From Roseovarius sp. THAF9 (lineage in GTDB: Bacteria > Pseudomonadota > Alphaproteobacteria > Rhodobacterales > Rhodobacteraceae): DNA of 64,000 nucleotides. Numbering within the stretch: the stretch's first letter is position 1; each line of letters starts with the position of its first letter. The stretch lies in NCBI RefSeq assembly GCF_009363715.1, contig NZ_CP045404.1:2882001-2946000 (forward strand), in the 5' to 3' direction. Positions 27,408 through 37,029 of this stretch are shown in pieces. A program made the translations under genes and the position numbers. The notes beneath the pieces were generated by a model that did no database searches, was not told the origin of the DNA, and saw nothing but the letters and a program-made list of their open reading frames with translations.

Positions 27408-28792
27408 TTCGGGATGCGGTCCTTGATGAGGGTTTCGATGGCGGCAAGGTCGTTCTCGACCCGCGTCACGCGTTCCGACCGCTCATACAGGTCGGCCATG
27501 CGGTCCGGCAAGGGGGGATGTTGGCCGCTGGCCTCTTCCACCGCCGCCGGAAATTTCGCCGGGTGCGCCGTGGCCAGCGTGATCATCGGCGTGGCCGCGT
27601 CGCGCATCTCCTCGGCCACCTTCACGCCGACGGCGGAATGCGGGCACAGAAGTTCCCCGGCGGCGTTCCACGTCTCCAGGATCGTCGCGCGGGTCTCGTC
27701 CTCGGCGCAACGGCCCGAGGCGAAGATTTCCCGCAGCGCCTCAAGCGCGCCCTGGCTGACCGAAAAACCGCCGGCTTTCAACTCGTCCATCAGCTGCGCC
27801 ACGGCGGCGCCATCCTGATCATAGGCATAGTAGAGCGCCCGCTCGAAATTCGAGCTGACCTGGATATCCATCGATGGGCTGATCGAGGGGATCACGCCGT
27901 CAGGCTTGTACTCGCTCGTTGTAAGGCAGCGATGCAGGATGTCGTTCTGGTTGGTGGCGACGATCAGCTGGTCAATGGGCAAGCCCATGCGCTTGGCGAT
28001 GTAGCCCGCGAAGATATCCCCGAAATTGCCCGTGGGCACGGTGAAGCTCACCTTGCGCTCCGGCGCGCCCAGCGACACGGCGGAGGTGAAGTAATAGACC
28101 ACCTGCGCCAACACCCGCGCCCAGTTGATCGAGTTCACGCCGGCCAGACGGACCGCATCGCGGAACTGGAAATCGTTGAACATGTCCTTCACCCGCGCCT
28201 GGCAGGCGTCGAAATCGCCGTCGACGGCGATGGCGTGCACGTTGTCCTCGGCGGGCGTGGTCATCTGCCGGCGCTGCACCTCGCTGACCCGGCCATGGGG
28301 GTAGAGGATGAACACATCCACCTTGTCCAGCCCCCGGAACGCCTCGATCGCGGCCGAGCCAGTGTCGCCCGAGGTGGCGCCCACGATGCAAACCCGGTCG
28401 CCCGAGCGCTTTAGCGACGCCTCGAACAGCTGGCCGATCAGCTGCATCGCGAAATCCTTGAACGCGAGCGTCGGCCCATTGAACAGTTCCAGCAGGAAGT
28501 GCCCGGCATCCAGCTGTTTTAGCGGCGCGCGGGCGGCGTGTCCGAAGCCCGCATAGGTGCGCGCGATGATTTCGCGGAACTCATCGTCGGTAAAGGCGTC
28601 GCCGATGAAAGGCCGCATGATGCGAAACGCCGCCTCTTCGTAACTGGCCCCGTGCAGCGCCTTGATGTCGTCCGCCGAAAGCGTCGGGATGCTCTCGGGC
28701 AGATACAGCCCTCCGTCCCGCGCCAGCCCGGTCAGCATGGCTTCCTCGAAACTCAAGACGGGCGCGTTGCCCCGGGTCGAGATGTATTTCAT
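27404..28792 (-). CDS. thrC: Threonine synthase
   Basis: 462 residues. It converts O-phosphohomoserine to threonine with PLP. The PLP lysine is Lys112 in PTLAFKDFAMQ; the phosphate-binding GATSGDTGSAAI block follows. The length and MKYISTRGNAP start fit the long bacterial type. Its ATG overlaps the surf1 stop (ATGA), and its stop overlaps the TTG of the peptidase gene. It is thus embedded in the oxidase cluster by translational coupling, although threonine synthesis has no direct link to oxidase assembly. Confidence 0.96.
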   Translation of the reverse strand: MKYISTRGNAPVLSFEEAMLTGLARDGGLYLPESIPTLSADDIKALHGASYEEAAFRIMRPFIGDAFTDDEFREIIARTYAGFGHAARAPLKQLDAGHFLLELFNGPTLAFKDFAMQLIGQLFEASLKRSGDRVCIVGATSGDTGSAAIEAFRGLDKVDVFILYPHGRVSEVQRRQMTTPAEDNVHAIAVDGDFDACQARVKDMFNDFQFRDAVRLAGVNSINWARVLAQVVYYFTSAVSLGAPERKVSFTVPTGNFGDIFAGYIAKRMGLPIDQLIVATNQNDILHRCLTTSEYKPDGVIPSISPSMDIQVSSNFERALYYAYDQDGAAVAQLMDELKAGGFSVSQGALEALREIFASGRCAEDETRATILETWNAAGELLCPHSAVGVKVAEEMRDAATPMITLATAHPAKFPAAVEEASGQHPPLPDRMADLYERSERVTRVENDLAAIETLIKDRIPN

Positions 28793-29478
28793 CGGTCCAG
28801 TCCTTTTGCGGCGCCACGGCCGCGGAAGATATAGAAGGCGGTCATCGCCAGCCAGATGGCGGCCAGCGAGAACCACGTGATCGCGTATTGCAAGTGATCG
28901 TTCGGAATGTGCGCGGTGTCCACCGGCAAGGGCGTCACGGAATCCTCTGGTTGCGACAATTCACGCGCCACCAACAGTACCGGCTCGGTGTCCAGCACGT
29001 CGCCCATCTGGCCCAGGTCCCGCGCGAACCACGTGTTGCCCTCGATATCGTTTTCGGGCGTCGAACTGTTGCGGTCGTCGGGCCAGTGCAGGTTGCCGGT
29101 GACGGTCACCTCATCACCCGGCGCAGCCTCTAGCGTTTCACTTTGCCGGATAAAGCCGCGATCCACGAGGATGCGCCGCCCCGCCTCGGTCTCGAAGGGC
29201 GAGATCACCAGGTATCCCGCGCCGACCTGCTTGCGGCTCACCAGCACGCGCAGCGCACCTTCGCCGAATTGCCCGGTCACGGTAACCGGCAGGTACCTGT
29301 CGGCCTCGGGATCGAAACTTGCGGGCAGCGCCACAGGCTCGGCGGCGATGCGCGTCTCGATCCGGGACAGGATGCCTTCCTTCCACTCCAGCCGCTGCAT
29401 TTGCCACACGCCCAACCAGACCAGCACGGCCGCACCGGCCAGGCCGAAGATCAGCGGAAGGAGCAGGTTTCTTTGCAT
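28789..29478 (-). CDS. surf1: SURF1-family oxidase assembly protein
   Basis: 229 residues with one transmembrane helix at each end (about 6-26 and 205-223), the SURF1 topology. The periplasmic loop shows RYLPVTVTGQF, GYLVISPFET and RRILVDRGFI, and the last helix ends in FYIFRGRG. SURF1 helps insert heme a into cytochrome c oxidase subunit I. It follows ctaE after about 100 bases containing a perfect palindrome. The ATG at 29478 begins the first helix. Confidence 0.93.
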   Translation of the reverse strand: MQRNLLLPLIFGLAGAAVLVWLGVWQMQRLEWKEGILSRIETRIAAEPVALPASFDPEADRYLPVTVTGQFGEGALRVLVSRKQVGAGYLVISPFETEAGRRILVDRGFIRQSETLEAAPGDEVTVTGNLHWPDDRNSSTPENDIEGNTWFARDLGQMGDVLDTEPVLLVARELSQPEDSVTPLPVDTAHIPNDHLQYAITWFSLAAIWLAMTAFYIFRGRGAAKGLDR

Positions 29479-29558
29479 GACACCCCATCTGACGCGAAAA
29501 TGCGGAAGGCACCCCCTCCGCATCTTCCTCTGGCTTTAAATATCCCCGCCGGAGGTAG

Positions 29559-29580
29559 AGAATTTTCGTACGAAAATTCT
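29559..29580. repeat. Perfect 22-base palindrome after ctaE
   Basis: AGAATTTTCG and its complement meet at TACG to make a perfect 22-base palindrome that touches the ctaE stop codon at 29581. Because of symmetry it forms a hairpin with an A/T core in either direction. It may slow transcription between ctaE and surf1 or protect the ctaE message. Similar A/T-core palindromes lie at 53.1 and 60.4 kb. Confidence 0.65.
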
Positions 29581-30381
29581 TCAGCCGCCCCAGATGTAGA
29601 CCGCGGCGAACAGGAACAGCCACACCACGTCGACGAAGTGCCAGTACCAGGCGGCAGCCTCGAAGCCGATGTGTTTTTCGGGCGTAAAGTGCCCCCGCAT
29701 CAGCCGCATCAGGCAAACGAACAGGAAGATCGTGCCGATCACCACATGCGCGCCATGAAAGCCCGTCGCCATGAAGAAGTTGGCGCCGTAGATATTGCCC
29801 GAGAACCCAAAGGCGGCATGGCTGTATTCATAAGCCTGCAACCCGGTGAAGATCACACCGAGGGCGATGGCGATGGTCAAGCCCCATTTAACATCGTTCC
29901 GGTTGTTTTCATGCACCAGCGCGTGGTGCGCCCAGGTCGCCGCCATGCCCGAGCAAAGCAGGATCAACGTGTTAATCAGCGGCAGGTGCCAGGGGTCGAA
30001 CGTCTCGATACCCGCCGGCGGCCAGACCCCATCGGTGATCGGAGACATCTCGCCCATCGGGTAGATCGCGTGCTTGAAGAAGCTCCAGAACCACGCCGCG
30101 AAGAACATGACCTCGGACATGATGAACATGATGAAGCCATAGCGCAGGCCGATCCGCACCACCGGCGTGTGATCGCCGGCATGGCTTTCCTTGATCGTGT
30201 CGGCCCACCAGCCGAACATCACGTAGGCAACGCCCACGAAGCCGGCCAGCAGCATCCACGGCCCGCTGCCGTGGAAGAAAAGGACCGCGCCGAACAGCAT
30301 GACGAACCCGGCCAATGCGCCCAGCAGGGGCCAGATTGAGGGGTTCAGAATGTGGTAGTCGTGATTTTTTTCATGTGCCAT
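29581..30381 (-). CDS. ctaE: Cytochrome c oxidase subunit III
   Basis: 266 residues with seven predicted transmembrane helices. Recognisable blocks include [20 protein letters not shown] at the start, [13 protein letters not shown] with the conserved glutamate, and the C-terminal [14 protein letters not shown] and [17 protein letters not shown]. Subunit III stabilises proton uptake in the aa3-type oxidase of the inner membrane. Subunit I (ctaD) is not in the window, as is usual in relatives where it lies elsewhere. It follows ctaG by 26 bases. Confidence 0.97.
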   Translation of the reverse strand: MAHEKNHDYHILNPSIWPLLGALAGFVMLFGAVLFFHGSGPWMLLAGFVGVAYVMFGWWADTIKESHAGDHTPVVRIGLRYGFIMFIMSEVMFFAAWFWSFFKHAIYPMGEMSPITDGVWPPAGIETFDPWHLPLINTLILLCSGMAATWAHHALVHENNRNDVKWGLTIAIALGVIFTGLQAYEYSHAAFGFSGNIYGANFFMATGFHGAHVVIGTIFLFVCLMRLMRGHFTPEKHIGFEAAAWYWHFVDVVWLFLFAAVYIWGG

Positions 30382-30407
30382 CTGGCTTGGTCCCTCGTCG
30401 GTGGCTC

Positions 30408-30995
30408 TCAGTTCACGGTATTATCAGGTGTCTCGCTCTTGTCGAGCGCGGCCTGCGTTTCGTCTTCGGGCAGGTCGATCTCGTAGAACGTATAACCCAA
30501 TGTGATGGTCTTGGTGTACTTCGCATCACGGTCGTCGACAATCTCGGGATCGACGAAAAACGTCACCGGCATCTGCACACGCTCGCCCGGTTGCAGCACC
30601 TGCTGCTCGAAGCAGAAGCAATCGATCTTGGTGAAGAACCCGCCCGCCTCGAACGGGGTGACGTTGTAGCTGGCCGACCCTGCGACAGGTTTGTCCGTCG
30701 GGTTGTAAGCCTCATAGAACGCCAGCCCGGTCTCGCCGATTCGGATCTCCATCTCGCGCTGCACCGGCTTGAACTCCCACGGAAAGCCGCGCTCGTTGCT
30801 GGCGTCGAAGCGCACCTTGATCGTCCGGTCCAGGATCTCGTCCGAGCCGAGATCGGCCACGTTGGTCTCGCCGCCATAGCCGGTGACCCGGCAGAACCAG
30901 TCGTAAAGCGGCACCGACGCCCAGGCCAGCGCGCCCATGGTGACGCCCACCGCCACCAGCCGCATCACCGTCTTGGTATTCCGGTCCATCGCCAT
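30408..30995 (-). CDS. ctaG: Cytochrome c oxidase assembly protein Cox11/CtaG
   Basis: 195 residues. One N-terminal helix (about 11-32) anchors a periplasmic domain that delivers copper to CuB in subunit I. The copper-binding pair CFC is at residues 126-128 ([10 protein letters not shown]), and the third conserved cysteine is Cys35 in [12 protein letters not shown]. The C-terminal TITLGYTFY is typical. Its ATG shares one base with the stop of the 52-residue gene upstream (TGATG), so the two are coupled. Confidence 0.96.
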   Translation of the reverse strand: MAMDRNTKTVMRLVAVGVTMGALAWASVPLYDWFCRVTGYGGETNVADLGSDEILDRTIKVRFDASNERGFPWEFKPVQREMEIRIGETGLAFYEAYNPTDKPVAGSASYNVTPFEAGGFFTKIDCFCFEQQVLQPGERVQMPVTFFVDPEIVDDRDAKYTKTITLGYTFYEIDLPEDETQAALDKSETPDNTVN

Positions 30996-31153
30996 CAGCT
31001 TGCCTCCTCTGTCGTCACCGCGAAATCGTCGTCAGAGACCTTGGCAATGGTCAGCCCGAAGACAAGTGCGACAAAAGCGGCCAGTACCAGGCCAAGGCCA
31101 AGGTTGCGCGAAAACCGGCGCTTGTGCATTTCGTGTTGGCGCGACAGGGACAT
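30995..31153 (-). CDS. 52-residue single-helix membrane protein in the oxidase cluster (CoxF position)
   Basis: The frame encodes [20 protein letters not shown], a hydrophobic helix (about 18-38, ending FGLTIAKV) and a short acidic tail [12 protein letters not shown]. It starts three bases after the ctaB stop, and its TGA overlaps the ctaG ATG by one base. The basic N-terminus and acidic C-terminus suggest an N-in topology. Small ORFs in this exact place, between ctaB and ctaG, recur in alphaproteobacteria and are sometimes called CoxF. A role in oxidase assembly is inferred from position only. It falls below usual gene-length cut-offs and is easily missed. Confidence 0.8.
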   Translation of the reverse strand: MSLSRQHEMHKRRFSRNLGLGLVLAAFVALVFGLTIAKVSDDDFAVTTEEAS

Positions 31154-31156
31154 GGT

Positions 31157-32104
31157 TTACCAGCCTCCCAAACCGTAGGGCGCCAGCAGCGCCTCGGCGG
31201 CAATCGCGCCGAAATGGGCGAAAAGGTACAGCAGCGACGCCTTGAAGAACTTGCGCTCGGCAAGGTACTTGTCGGCTTCCGACGCGGCCTCGTCCCGGCG
31301 CCAGATATCCACGGCCCCTTTCAGGAAGTTGAGGTTCAGCACCACGGCAATTGCGAGGTATAGCGGCCCGCCCACGCTCGTGAACCCCAGCCCGATGGCC
31401 AGTGCGGCCAGCAGCACGGTATAGACCAGGATGTGCACGCGGGTCGACCGGCGGCCGTGGGTCACGGTCAGCATCGGCACCTGCGCGTTGTCGTAATCCA
31501 TCTTGGTGAACAGCGCCAAGGCCCAGAAATGCGGCGGCGTCCACATGAAGGTCAGGCAGAACATCAGCACCGCCTCGATCGAGACCGAGCCGGTGGCCGC
31601 GGCCCAGCCGATCATCGGGGGGAAGGCGCCCGCCGCGCCGCCAATCACGATGTTCTGCGGCGTCCAGCGTTTCAGCCACATGGTGTAGATCACAATGTAG
31701 AAGAAGATGGTGAAGGCCAAGAGCCCTGCCGCCAGCAGATTCGTCGCCAGCCCCAGCATCACGACCGAGAAGCCCGACAACGCCATGCCGAAGGCGAACG
31801 CCTCGTCCCGCGTGACTTTGCCCGCCGGAATGGGGCGTTTGGCGGTGCGCTTCATCACCGAGTCTATATCGGCGTCCCACCACATGTTGAGCGCGCCCGA
31901 CGCGCCCCCGCCCACGGCGATGAACAGGATCGCGGCAAAACCCACCACCGGGTGCACAGACACGGGCGCGGCGATCAGGCCGACAAAGGCCGTGAACACC
32001 ACCAGCGTCATCACGCGCGGCTTCAACAGCGCGAAGAAATCGCCGAAGGTGGCTTCGCCCTCGAAGCCCTGAACCTTGGTCGTGTTGAGACTTGCGTCGC
32101 TCAT
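31157..32104 (-). CDS. ctaB: Protoheme IX farnesyltransferase (heme O synthase)
   Basis: 315 residues, a polytopic UbiA-type prenyltransferase. It farnesylates heme B to heme O, the precursor of the heme A used by the aa3 oxidase. LLKPRVMTLVVFTAFVGL opens the first helix, and the first Asp-rich motif NMWWDADIDSVMKRTAKRP (residues 73-91) is clear; a second lies in MDYDNAQVPM. The start MSDASLNTTK is preferred over a longer frame. It is 86 bases after ctaC. Confidence 0.96.
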   Translation of the reverse strand: MSDASLNTTKVQGFEGEATFGDFFALLKPRVMTLVVFTAFVGLIAAPVSVHPVVGFAAILFIAVGGGASGALNMWWDADIDSVMKRTAKRPIPAGKVTRDEAFAFGMALSGFSVVMLGLATNLLAAGLLAFTIFFYIVIYTMWLKRWTPQNIVIGGAAGAFPPMIGWAAATGSVSIEAVLMFCLTFMWTPPHFWALALFTKMDYDNAQVPMLTVTHGRRSTRVHILVYTVLLAALAIGLGFTSVGGPLYLAIAVVLNLNFLKGAVDIWRRDEAASEADKYLAERKFFKASLLYLFAHFGAIAAEALLAPYGLGGW

Positions 32105-32190
32105 GGTGTCTCCGAAACACGGGATGCGCCCGGGGGCGCATCCTGCGGGGGATGGCATGGGGCGCGCGTGCTGCGCGCCCCGGCTGTCTT

Positions 32191-33090
32191 TTACTCGGCG
32201 GAGGCCAGTTTCACGCGATCAGGCAGCGTCGACGGGTCGCCGGCATATTCGTCGATCGCGCCTTCAAGCCACGCGTCGTAGTCTTCCTGGCTGACGACCT
32301 TGACGGTGATCGGCATGTAGGCATGCGCCTGGCCACACAATTCGGAACATTGACCGAAATAAACGCCTTCCTTCTCGGCGTTGAACCACAGCTGCGCAAT
32401 CCGGCCCGGAACGGCATCCTGCTTTACACCGAAGGCGGGGATGGTCCAGCTGTGGATCACGTCCGCGCCGGTGACCTGCATCACGACCGTCTTGCCCACG
32501 GGCACGACGACGGCGGTGTCTGTGGCCAGCAGGAACTCGTCCTCGGAATAGCCGGCCTCTTGCAACTGCGCGCGGACGTCGTCGGTCAGGCGGTTGTCGC
32601 CGCCGGTGGCGGGCGCGCCGATCATGTAGCTGTCGAACGCGAAATCGTGGTCCATGTATTCATAGCCCCAGTACCACTGATAGCCGGTGACCTTGATGTT
32701 GACGTCGCCCTCAGGGATTTCCTGTTGCTTGAACAGCACCGGAAGCGAGAACGCCGCGATAAAGACCAGGATCACGATCGGCACGACCGTCCACGCCACC
32801 TCGATCGGCGAGTTGTGGGTAAAGCTGGCCGGTGTTGGGTTGGCCTTCTTGTTGTAGCGCACAATGCAATAGACCAGCAGCGCACAGACGAAGATGGTGA
32901 TCGCGGTGATGATCACCAGCACCATGCCGTCGAGCCATTGCAGGTCGCGGGCCAGCTCCGTGGCGGCCGGTTGAAAGCCCATCGCGCCTTGTTCAGGCTT
33001 GCCGATGATTTCCAGATTGTCCTGTGCCATCGCCGGAAGCGCCGTTGCGGCGGCCATCATGGACGCCAGAAAGCTGGTGAATTTGCGCAT
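32191..33090 (-). CDS. ctaC: Cytochrome c oxidase subunit II
   Basis: 299 residues. A signal peptide (1-22), two transmembrane helices (about 55-77 and 98-120), then a periplasmic cupredoxin domain. The CuA centre is complete: His213, Cys248, Cys252, His256 and Met259 (in [12 protein letters not shown]), with the aromatic YQWYWGYEY block that takes electrons from cytochrome c. It is the first gene of the minus-strand cluster, so the promoter should lie in 33091-33284, shared with divergent tldD. Confidence 0.97.
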   Translation of the reverse strand: MRKFTSFLASMMAAATALPAMAQDNLEIIGKPEQGAMGFQPAATELARDLQWLDGMVLVIITAITIFVCALLVYCIVRYNKKANPTPASFTHNSPIEVAWTVVPIVILVFIAAFSLPVLFKQQEIPEGDVNIKVTGYQWYWGYEYMDHDFAFDSYMIGAPATGGDNRLTDDVRAQLQEAGYSEDEFLLATDTAVVVPVGKTVVMQVTGADVIHSWTIPAFGVKQDAVPGRIAQLWFNAEKEGVYFGQCSELCGQAHAYMPITVKVVSQEDYDAWLEGAIDEYAGDPSTLPDRVKLASAE

Positions 33091-33284
33091 GTTGCACCCT
33101 GATCCCGTTAGTTCGGTTTTGTCTTTAGCAGAACGTTCCAAGGCGCATGCCATGGAATCCCGTTGTTCGCGATGTAAATAACAATATTCTTACGGGGCGT
33201 ACAAGGAAATGCGTTGCGGCAAACGGACGCTTTTGAAACCGTTAAAATATTGGCGTTTCCACCGCCCGGAGCAGGAGCAACAAG

Positions 33285-34712
33285 ATGACTTCAGACGTTT
33301 TTCGCCCTTTCGAGACCCAGATCGAGCGCGAGGCGGCGCTGGGCAAGCTGCGCGAAGCGGTGGCCGGGGCGGATGATGGCGAGCTCTTCCTTGAGCGCCG
33401 CCGGGCGGAATCGCTCGTGTTCGACGATGGCCGGGTCAAGACCGCCTCCTATGACGCGGGCCAAGGCTTTGGCCTGCGCGCCGTGCGGGGCGAGGTGGCC
33501 GGCTATGCGCATTCGTCCGAGATTTCAGAGGCCGCGATGGGCCGCGCCGTCGAAACCGCGCGCCTCGCCGTGGGAGATGGCGGCGGGACGATGGCCGACG
33601 CCCCTTCGCCCACCAACAAGCGGCTCTATTCCGACGCCGACCCCATTGCCGGTCATGAATTCCCGGTAAAACTCGACACCCTGCGCGAGATCGACGCCTA
33701 CCTGCGCGACATGGACCCGCGCGTGGTGCAGGTCACCGCCACCATCGCCGCCTCTCTGCAAGAGGTCGTGATCCTTCGGGCCGACGGGCACGAGGTCTCC
33801 GATACCCGGCCCATGACTCGTCTCAATATAAGTGTCATCGTCGAAAAGGACGGCCGCCGGGAAACCGGCAGCGTCGGCGGCGGCGGGCGCGTCATGCTCG
33901 ACGGGCTGATCGCACCCGAAGACTGGCAGGCCAAGGCCCGCGAGGCGCTGCGCGTGGCACTGGTGAACCTCGAGGCCGAGGCGGCGCCTGCCGGCGTGAT
34001 GGACGTGGTCCTCGGCCCCGGCTGGCCGGGCATCCTGCTGCACGAGGCCATCGGCCACGGGCTGGAAGGCGATTTTAACCGCAAGGGCAGTTCGGCCTTT
34101 GCCGGTCTGATGGGCCAGCGCATCGCCGCACCCGGCGTAACGGTTCTGGACGACGGCACCATTCCCGACCGGCGCGGCAGCATCACCGTGGATGACGAGG
34201 GAACGCCCTCGGGCAAGAACGTGTTGATCGAAGACGGTATCCTCGTGGGCTACATGCAGGATCGCCAGAACGCCCGCCTGATGGGCGTCGAGGCCACCGG
34301 CAACGGACGCCGCCAAAGCTATGCCCACGCGCCGATGCCGCGCATGACGAACACCTACATGCTGGGCGGCGAGGCGACGCGGGACGAGATCGTGGCCGAC
34401 CTTAAGGACGGCATCTATGCCGTGGGCTTCGGCGGCGGGCAGGTGGACATCACCAATGGCAAGTTCGTCTTTTCCTGCACCGAGGCCTACCGCGTGAAGA
34501 ACGGCAAGATCGGCGCGCCGGTGAAGGGCGCCACGCTGATCGGCGACGGGGCAACGGCGCTGCAACAGATCCGGGCGCTTGGCAACGACATGGCGCTTGA
34601 TCCCGGCATGGGCAATTGCGGCAAGCAGGGGCAATGGGTGCCCGTGGGTGTGGGCCAGCCGACGGTGATGATCGGCGGTCTGACAGTGGGCGGCTCGCAG
34701 GCGGGGAGTTGA
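33285..34712 (+). CDS. tldD: Metalloprotease TldD
   Basis: 475 residues. The zinc motif HEAIGH at 253-258, within GILLHEAIGHGLEGD, marks TldD rather than its motif-less partner PmbA (TldE). The pair forms a heterodimer that degrades or matures small peptides and modified peptides. The C-terminal KGATLIGDGATALQQI and MGNCGKQGQ blocks are typical. pmbA is not in the window and should lie elsewhere. It is divergent from ctaC. Confidence 0.96.
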   Translation: MTSDVFRPFETQIEREAALGKLREAVAGADDGELFLERRRAESLVFDDGRVKTASYDAGQGFGLRAVRGEVAGYAHSSEISEAAMGRAVETARLAVGDGGGTMADAPSPTNKRLYSDADPIAGHEFPVKLDTLREIDAYLRDMDPRVVQVTATIAASLQEVVILRADGHEVSDTRPMTRLNISVIVEKDGRRETGSVGGGGRVMLDGLIAPEDWQAKAREALRVALVNLEAEAAPAGVMDVVLGPGWPGILLHEAIGHGLEGDFNRKGSSAFAGLMGQRIAAPGVTVLDDGTIPDRRGSITVDDEGTPSGKNVLIEDGILVGYMQDRQNARLMGVEATGNGRRQSYAHAPMPRMTNTYMLGGEATRDEIVADLKDGIYAVGFGGGQVDITNGKFVFSCTEAYRVKNGKIGAPVKGATLIGDGATALQQIRALGNDMALDPGMGNCGKQGQWVPVGVGQPTVMIGGLTVGGSQAGS

Positions 34713-34733
34713 GCGAGGCGCCTGCAAGGAGCT

Positions 34734-34868
34734 GCGCGATCGCCAGACCGCGGGCTGGCGGCCCAACAGTGGTTTAGCGAGCTTTATGGCAGCCACATCC
34801 GCAAGACTTCCAATCGAAGCGCCGACATTCCCAAATCGCCAGCTCGGGGGGCGGTCTGGCGATCGCGC
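34734..34868. repeat. 18-base perfect inverted repeat flanking 99 bases
   Basis: GCGCGATCGCCAGACCGC at 34734-34751 is exactly inverted at 34851-34868. Just inside, GCTGGCG (34754-34760) and CGCCAGC (34837-34843) extend the pairing imperfectly. The span lies in the gap between tldD and the methyltransferase gene and contains no gene. It could be a decayed miniature element, a recombination site pair or a large RNA hairpin. Confidence 0.65.
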
Positions 34869-34922
34869 GGCGGCCTCCGGCCTTTATTCCGCGCGATCCA
34901 AGTTTCAAAAGCACGTACTAAT

Positions 34923-35744
34923 ATGACAGACCCGACCCAGAACCTCGACACCGACGCCCTGCGCACCTTCGGCGAAAACGTCGATTTCGGCCGCACCGCC
35001 TCCGATTATGCGACCCACCGCGCCGGCTTCCCGCTTGCCTTCTTCGACCTTCTCGCAGAGCGCGGCTGGGCCAGCCCCGGCCAGACGGCCGTCGATCTGG
35101 GCTGCGGCACCGGCACTGTCGCGCGTGGACTGGCGACGCGCAGGCTTCGAGTCACCGGCATAGACCCGGCGCAGCCGCTCTTGGATGAGGCCGTGAGGCT
35201 CGACCATGCGACAGGCGTCGAGGTCATCTACAAGAACGGGACCGCCGAGGCGACGGGCCTTGCCGCCGCCACGGCAGACCTTGTTACTGCGGGTCAATGC
35301 TGGCACTGGTTCGACCGCCCTGCCGCGGCCGCAGAGGTCGCGCGCCTGCTGCGCCCCGGCGGGCGGGTCGTGATTGCACATTTCGACTGGCTGCCGCTGC
35401 CCGGCAACGTGGTGGCGACGACCGAGGCGCTAATCCTGCACTACAATCCCGACTGGGCCGGGGCGGGCGGCACCGGTCTCTATCCTGCGTGGCTAACGGG
35501 TCTTGCCAACGCCGGTTTCACCGCGTTGGAAACCGCGTCCTTCGACGTCTTGCAGCCCTACACGCATGCCGCCTGGCGTGGGCGCATCCGGGCCAGCGCC
35601 GGCGTCGCCGCGTCGCTCGACGCCGAGGCAACGGCGCGATTCGACGCCGACCTCGCGGCCATGCTGGTGCGCGACTTCCCAGACGATCCCTTGGAGGTGC
35701 CGCACCGGGTCTGGATGGCAACAGGTACCCTAGCCGGTGAATGA
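34923..35744 (+). CDS. Class I SAM-dependent methyltransferase
   Basis: 273 residues. Motif I is TAVDLGCGTGTVARGLA (residues 55-71), followed by the acidic strand-2 end in VTGIDPAQPLL and the motif ATADLVTAGQCWHWFDR, with LLRPGGRVVI as the post-III block. The pattern around GRTASDYATHRAGFP resembles the Methyltransf_11 group found in many bacteria, with unknown substrate. It stands between tldD and dprA with no clear partner. Confidence 0.85.
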   Translation: MTDPTQNLDTDALRTFGENVDFGRTASDYATHRAGFPLAFFDLLAERGWASPGQTAVDLGCGTGTVARGLATRRLRVTGIDPAQPLLDEAVRLDHATGVEVIYKNGTAEATGLAAATADLVTAGQCWHWFDRPAAAAEVARLLRPGGRVVIAHFDWLPLPGNVVATTEALILHYNPDWAGAGGTGLYPAWLTGLANAGFTALETASFDVLQPYTHAAWRGRIRASAGVAASLDAEATARFDADLAAMLVRDFPDDPLEVPHRVWMATGTLAGE

Positions 35745-35850
35745 ACTTTGATCCGTCTACATGCAAAATTTCTTCAACCGGAAGGGGTTTGGTTTACTCC
35801 CTATTAACCAACCGCGCGTATCACTGACCCTGCAACTAGGCGAAGTCACG

Positions 35851-36993
35851 ATGTCCGAGGAAACACATCCTTCCACTCACCCCCCACTCCCACCCACCAC
35901 GGAAGATGATCGGGTGTCGTGGCTTCGTCTGTTGCGCTCTCGCCGGGTCGGCCCGGCGACATTTTACCGGCTGATGAACGAACACGGCACCGCGCAGGCC
36001 GCGCTGGAGGCCTTGCCCGAGGTCGCCCGTGCCGCAGGCGTCGAGAAATATTCCTCCTGCCCCGTAGGCGTGGCCGAGGCTGAACTGAAAGCCGGCGCCG
36101 CCATCGGCGCGCGGTTGATCTTCATGGGCAGCCCCGACTATCCCGATTTTCTGGCAGGCATACCCGATGCGCCGCCCTTCCTGTGGGCCGCCGGAGAGGG
36201 AACGCACCTGCTGCACCGCCCCATGGTGGCGCTTGTCGGCGCACGCAACGCGTCTTCGCTGGGTCTGCGCATGGCCAAGGCGCTGGCCGGTGCGCTCTCT
36301 GAGCAGGGTCATGTCGTTGTCTCCGGCCTCGCCCGGGGAATCGACGCGGCATCGCATCTGGCCGCGCTGGATCACGGCACGATCGCGGTCGTCGCCGGTG
36401 GCGTCGACGTCATGTATCCCGCCGAGAACACAAAACTGGCAGAGGATATCGCGCGGACAGGCCTGCGCCTGTCGGAACAGCCCATCGGCATGACCCCGCA
36501 GGCGCGGCACTTTCCGGCCCGCAACCGCATCATCAGCGGCATGGCGCAGGCCGTCGTCGTGGTCGAGGCCGCGGCCAAGTCCGGCTCGCTCATCACCGCG
36601 CGCAATGCGCTGGATCAGGGGCGCGACGTGCTGGCGGTGCCGGGCCATCCGTTCGACGCCCGCGCCGCAGGCTGCAACATGCTGATCCGCGACGGTGCCA
36701 CGCTGGTGCGCAACGCCGAAGACGTGCTCGCCGCCCTGCCCGCCCGCTCGGACACGGCGCCACCACCGCAGCCCGAACTGCGGCTGGCCCCGCCGCCGGA
36801 ACAGCGCAGCCTGAAAGAAACCGCCCGGCTTCATACCGACATCCTGAACCGCCTCGGCCCCGCACCGCTGGCCGAGGATCAACTGATCCGCGACCTCTCC
36901 GCCCCCGCCGCGCAGGTGTCGCCGGTTCTCACCGATCTCGAGGTCGACGGCAAGATCCGGCGCCATCCCGGCGGGCTCGTCTCGCTCAACTGA
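35851..36993 (+). CDS. dprA: DNA-processing protein DprA
   Basis: 380 residues. DprA binds incoming single-stranded DNA and loads RecA during natural transformation. The Rossmann-like core shows VALVGARNASSLG (127-138), SGLARGIDAASH and the signature AAKSGSLITARNALDQGRDV followed by VPGHPFDARAAGCNMLIRDGA. The N-terminal part (residues 20-70) is a SAM/HhH-like domain and the C-terminus a winged helix (ILNRLGPAPLAEDQLIRDLS). The start MSEETHPS was chosen; an in-frame ATG 90 bases upstream adds an unlikely leader. topA follows, a common pairing. Confidence 0.95.
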   Translation: MSEETHPSTHPPLPPTTEDDRVSWLRLLRSRRVGPATFYRLMNEHGTAQAALEALPEVARAAGVEKYSSCPVGVAEAELKAGAAIGARLIFMGSPDYPDFLAGIPDAPPFLWAAGEGTHLLHRPMVALVGARNASSLGLRMAKALAGALSEQGHVVVSGLARGIDAASHLAALDHGTIAVVAGGVDVMYPAENTKLAEDIARTGLRLSEQPIGMTPQARHFPARNRIISGMAQAVVVVEAAAKSGSLITARNALDQGRDVLAVPGHPFDARAAGCNMLIRDGATLVRNAEDVLAALPARSDTAPPPQPELRLAPPPEQRSLKETARLHTDILNRLGPAPLAEDQLIRDLSAPAAQVSPVLTDLEVDGKIRRHPGGLVSLN

Positions 36994-37029
36994 GGCGACG
37001 CGCCCGACGACCACGCGTTCCGCGCCGCA

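Noticed and set aside
26058..27818. Long plus-strand frame opposite the M16 peptidase and thrC
   Set aside because: Spans two genes with confirmed catalytic motifs on the other strand and has no features of its own.
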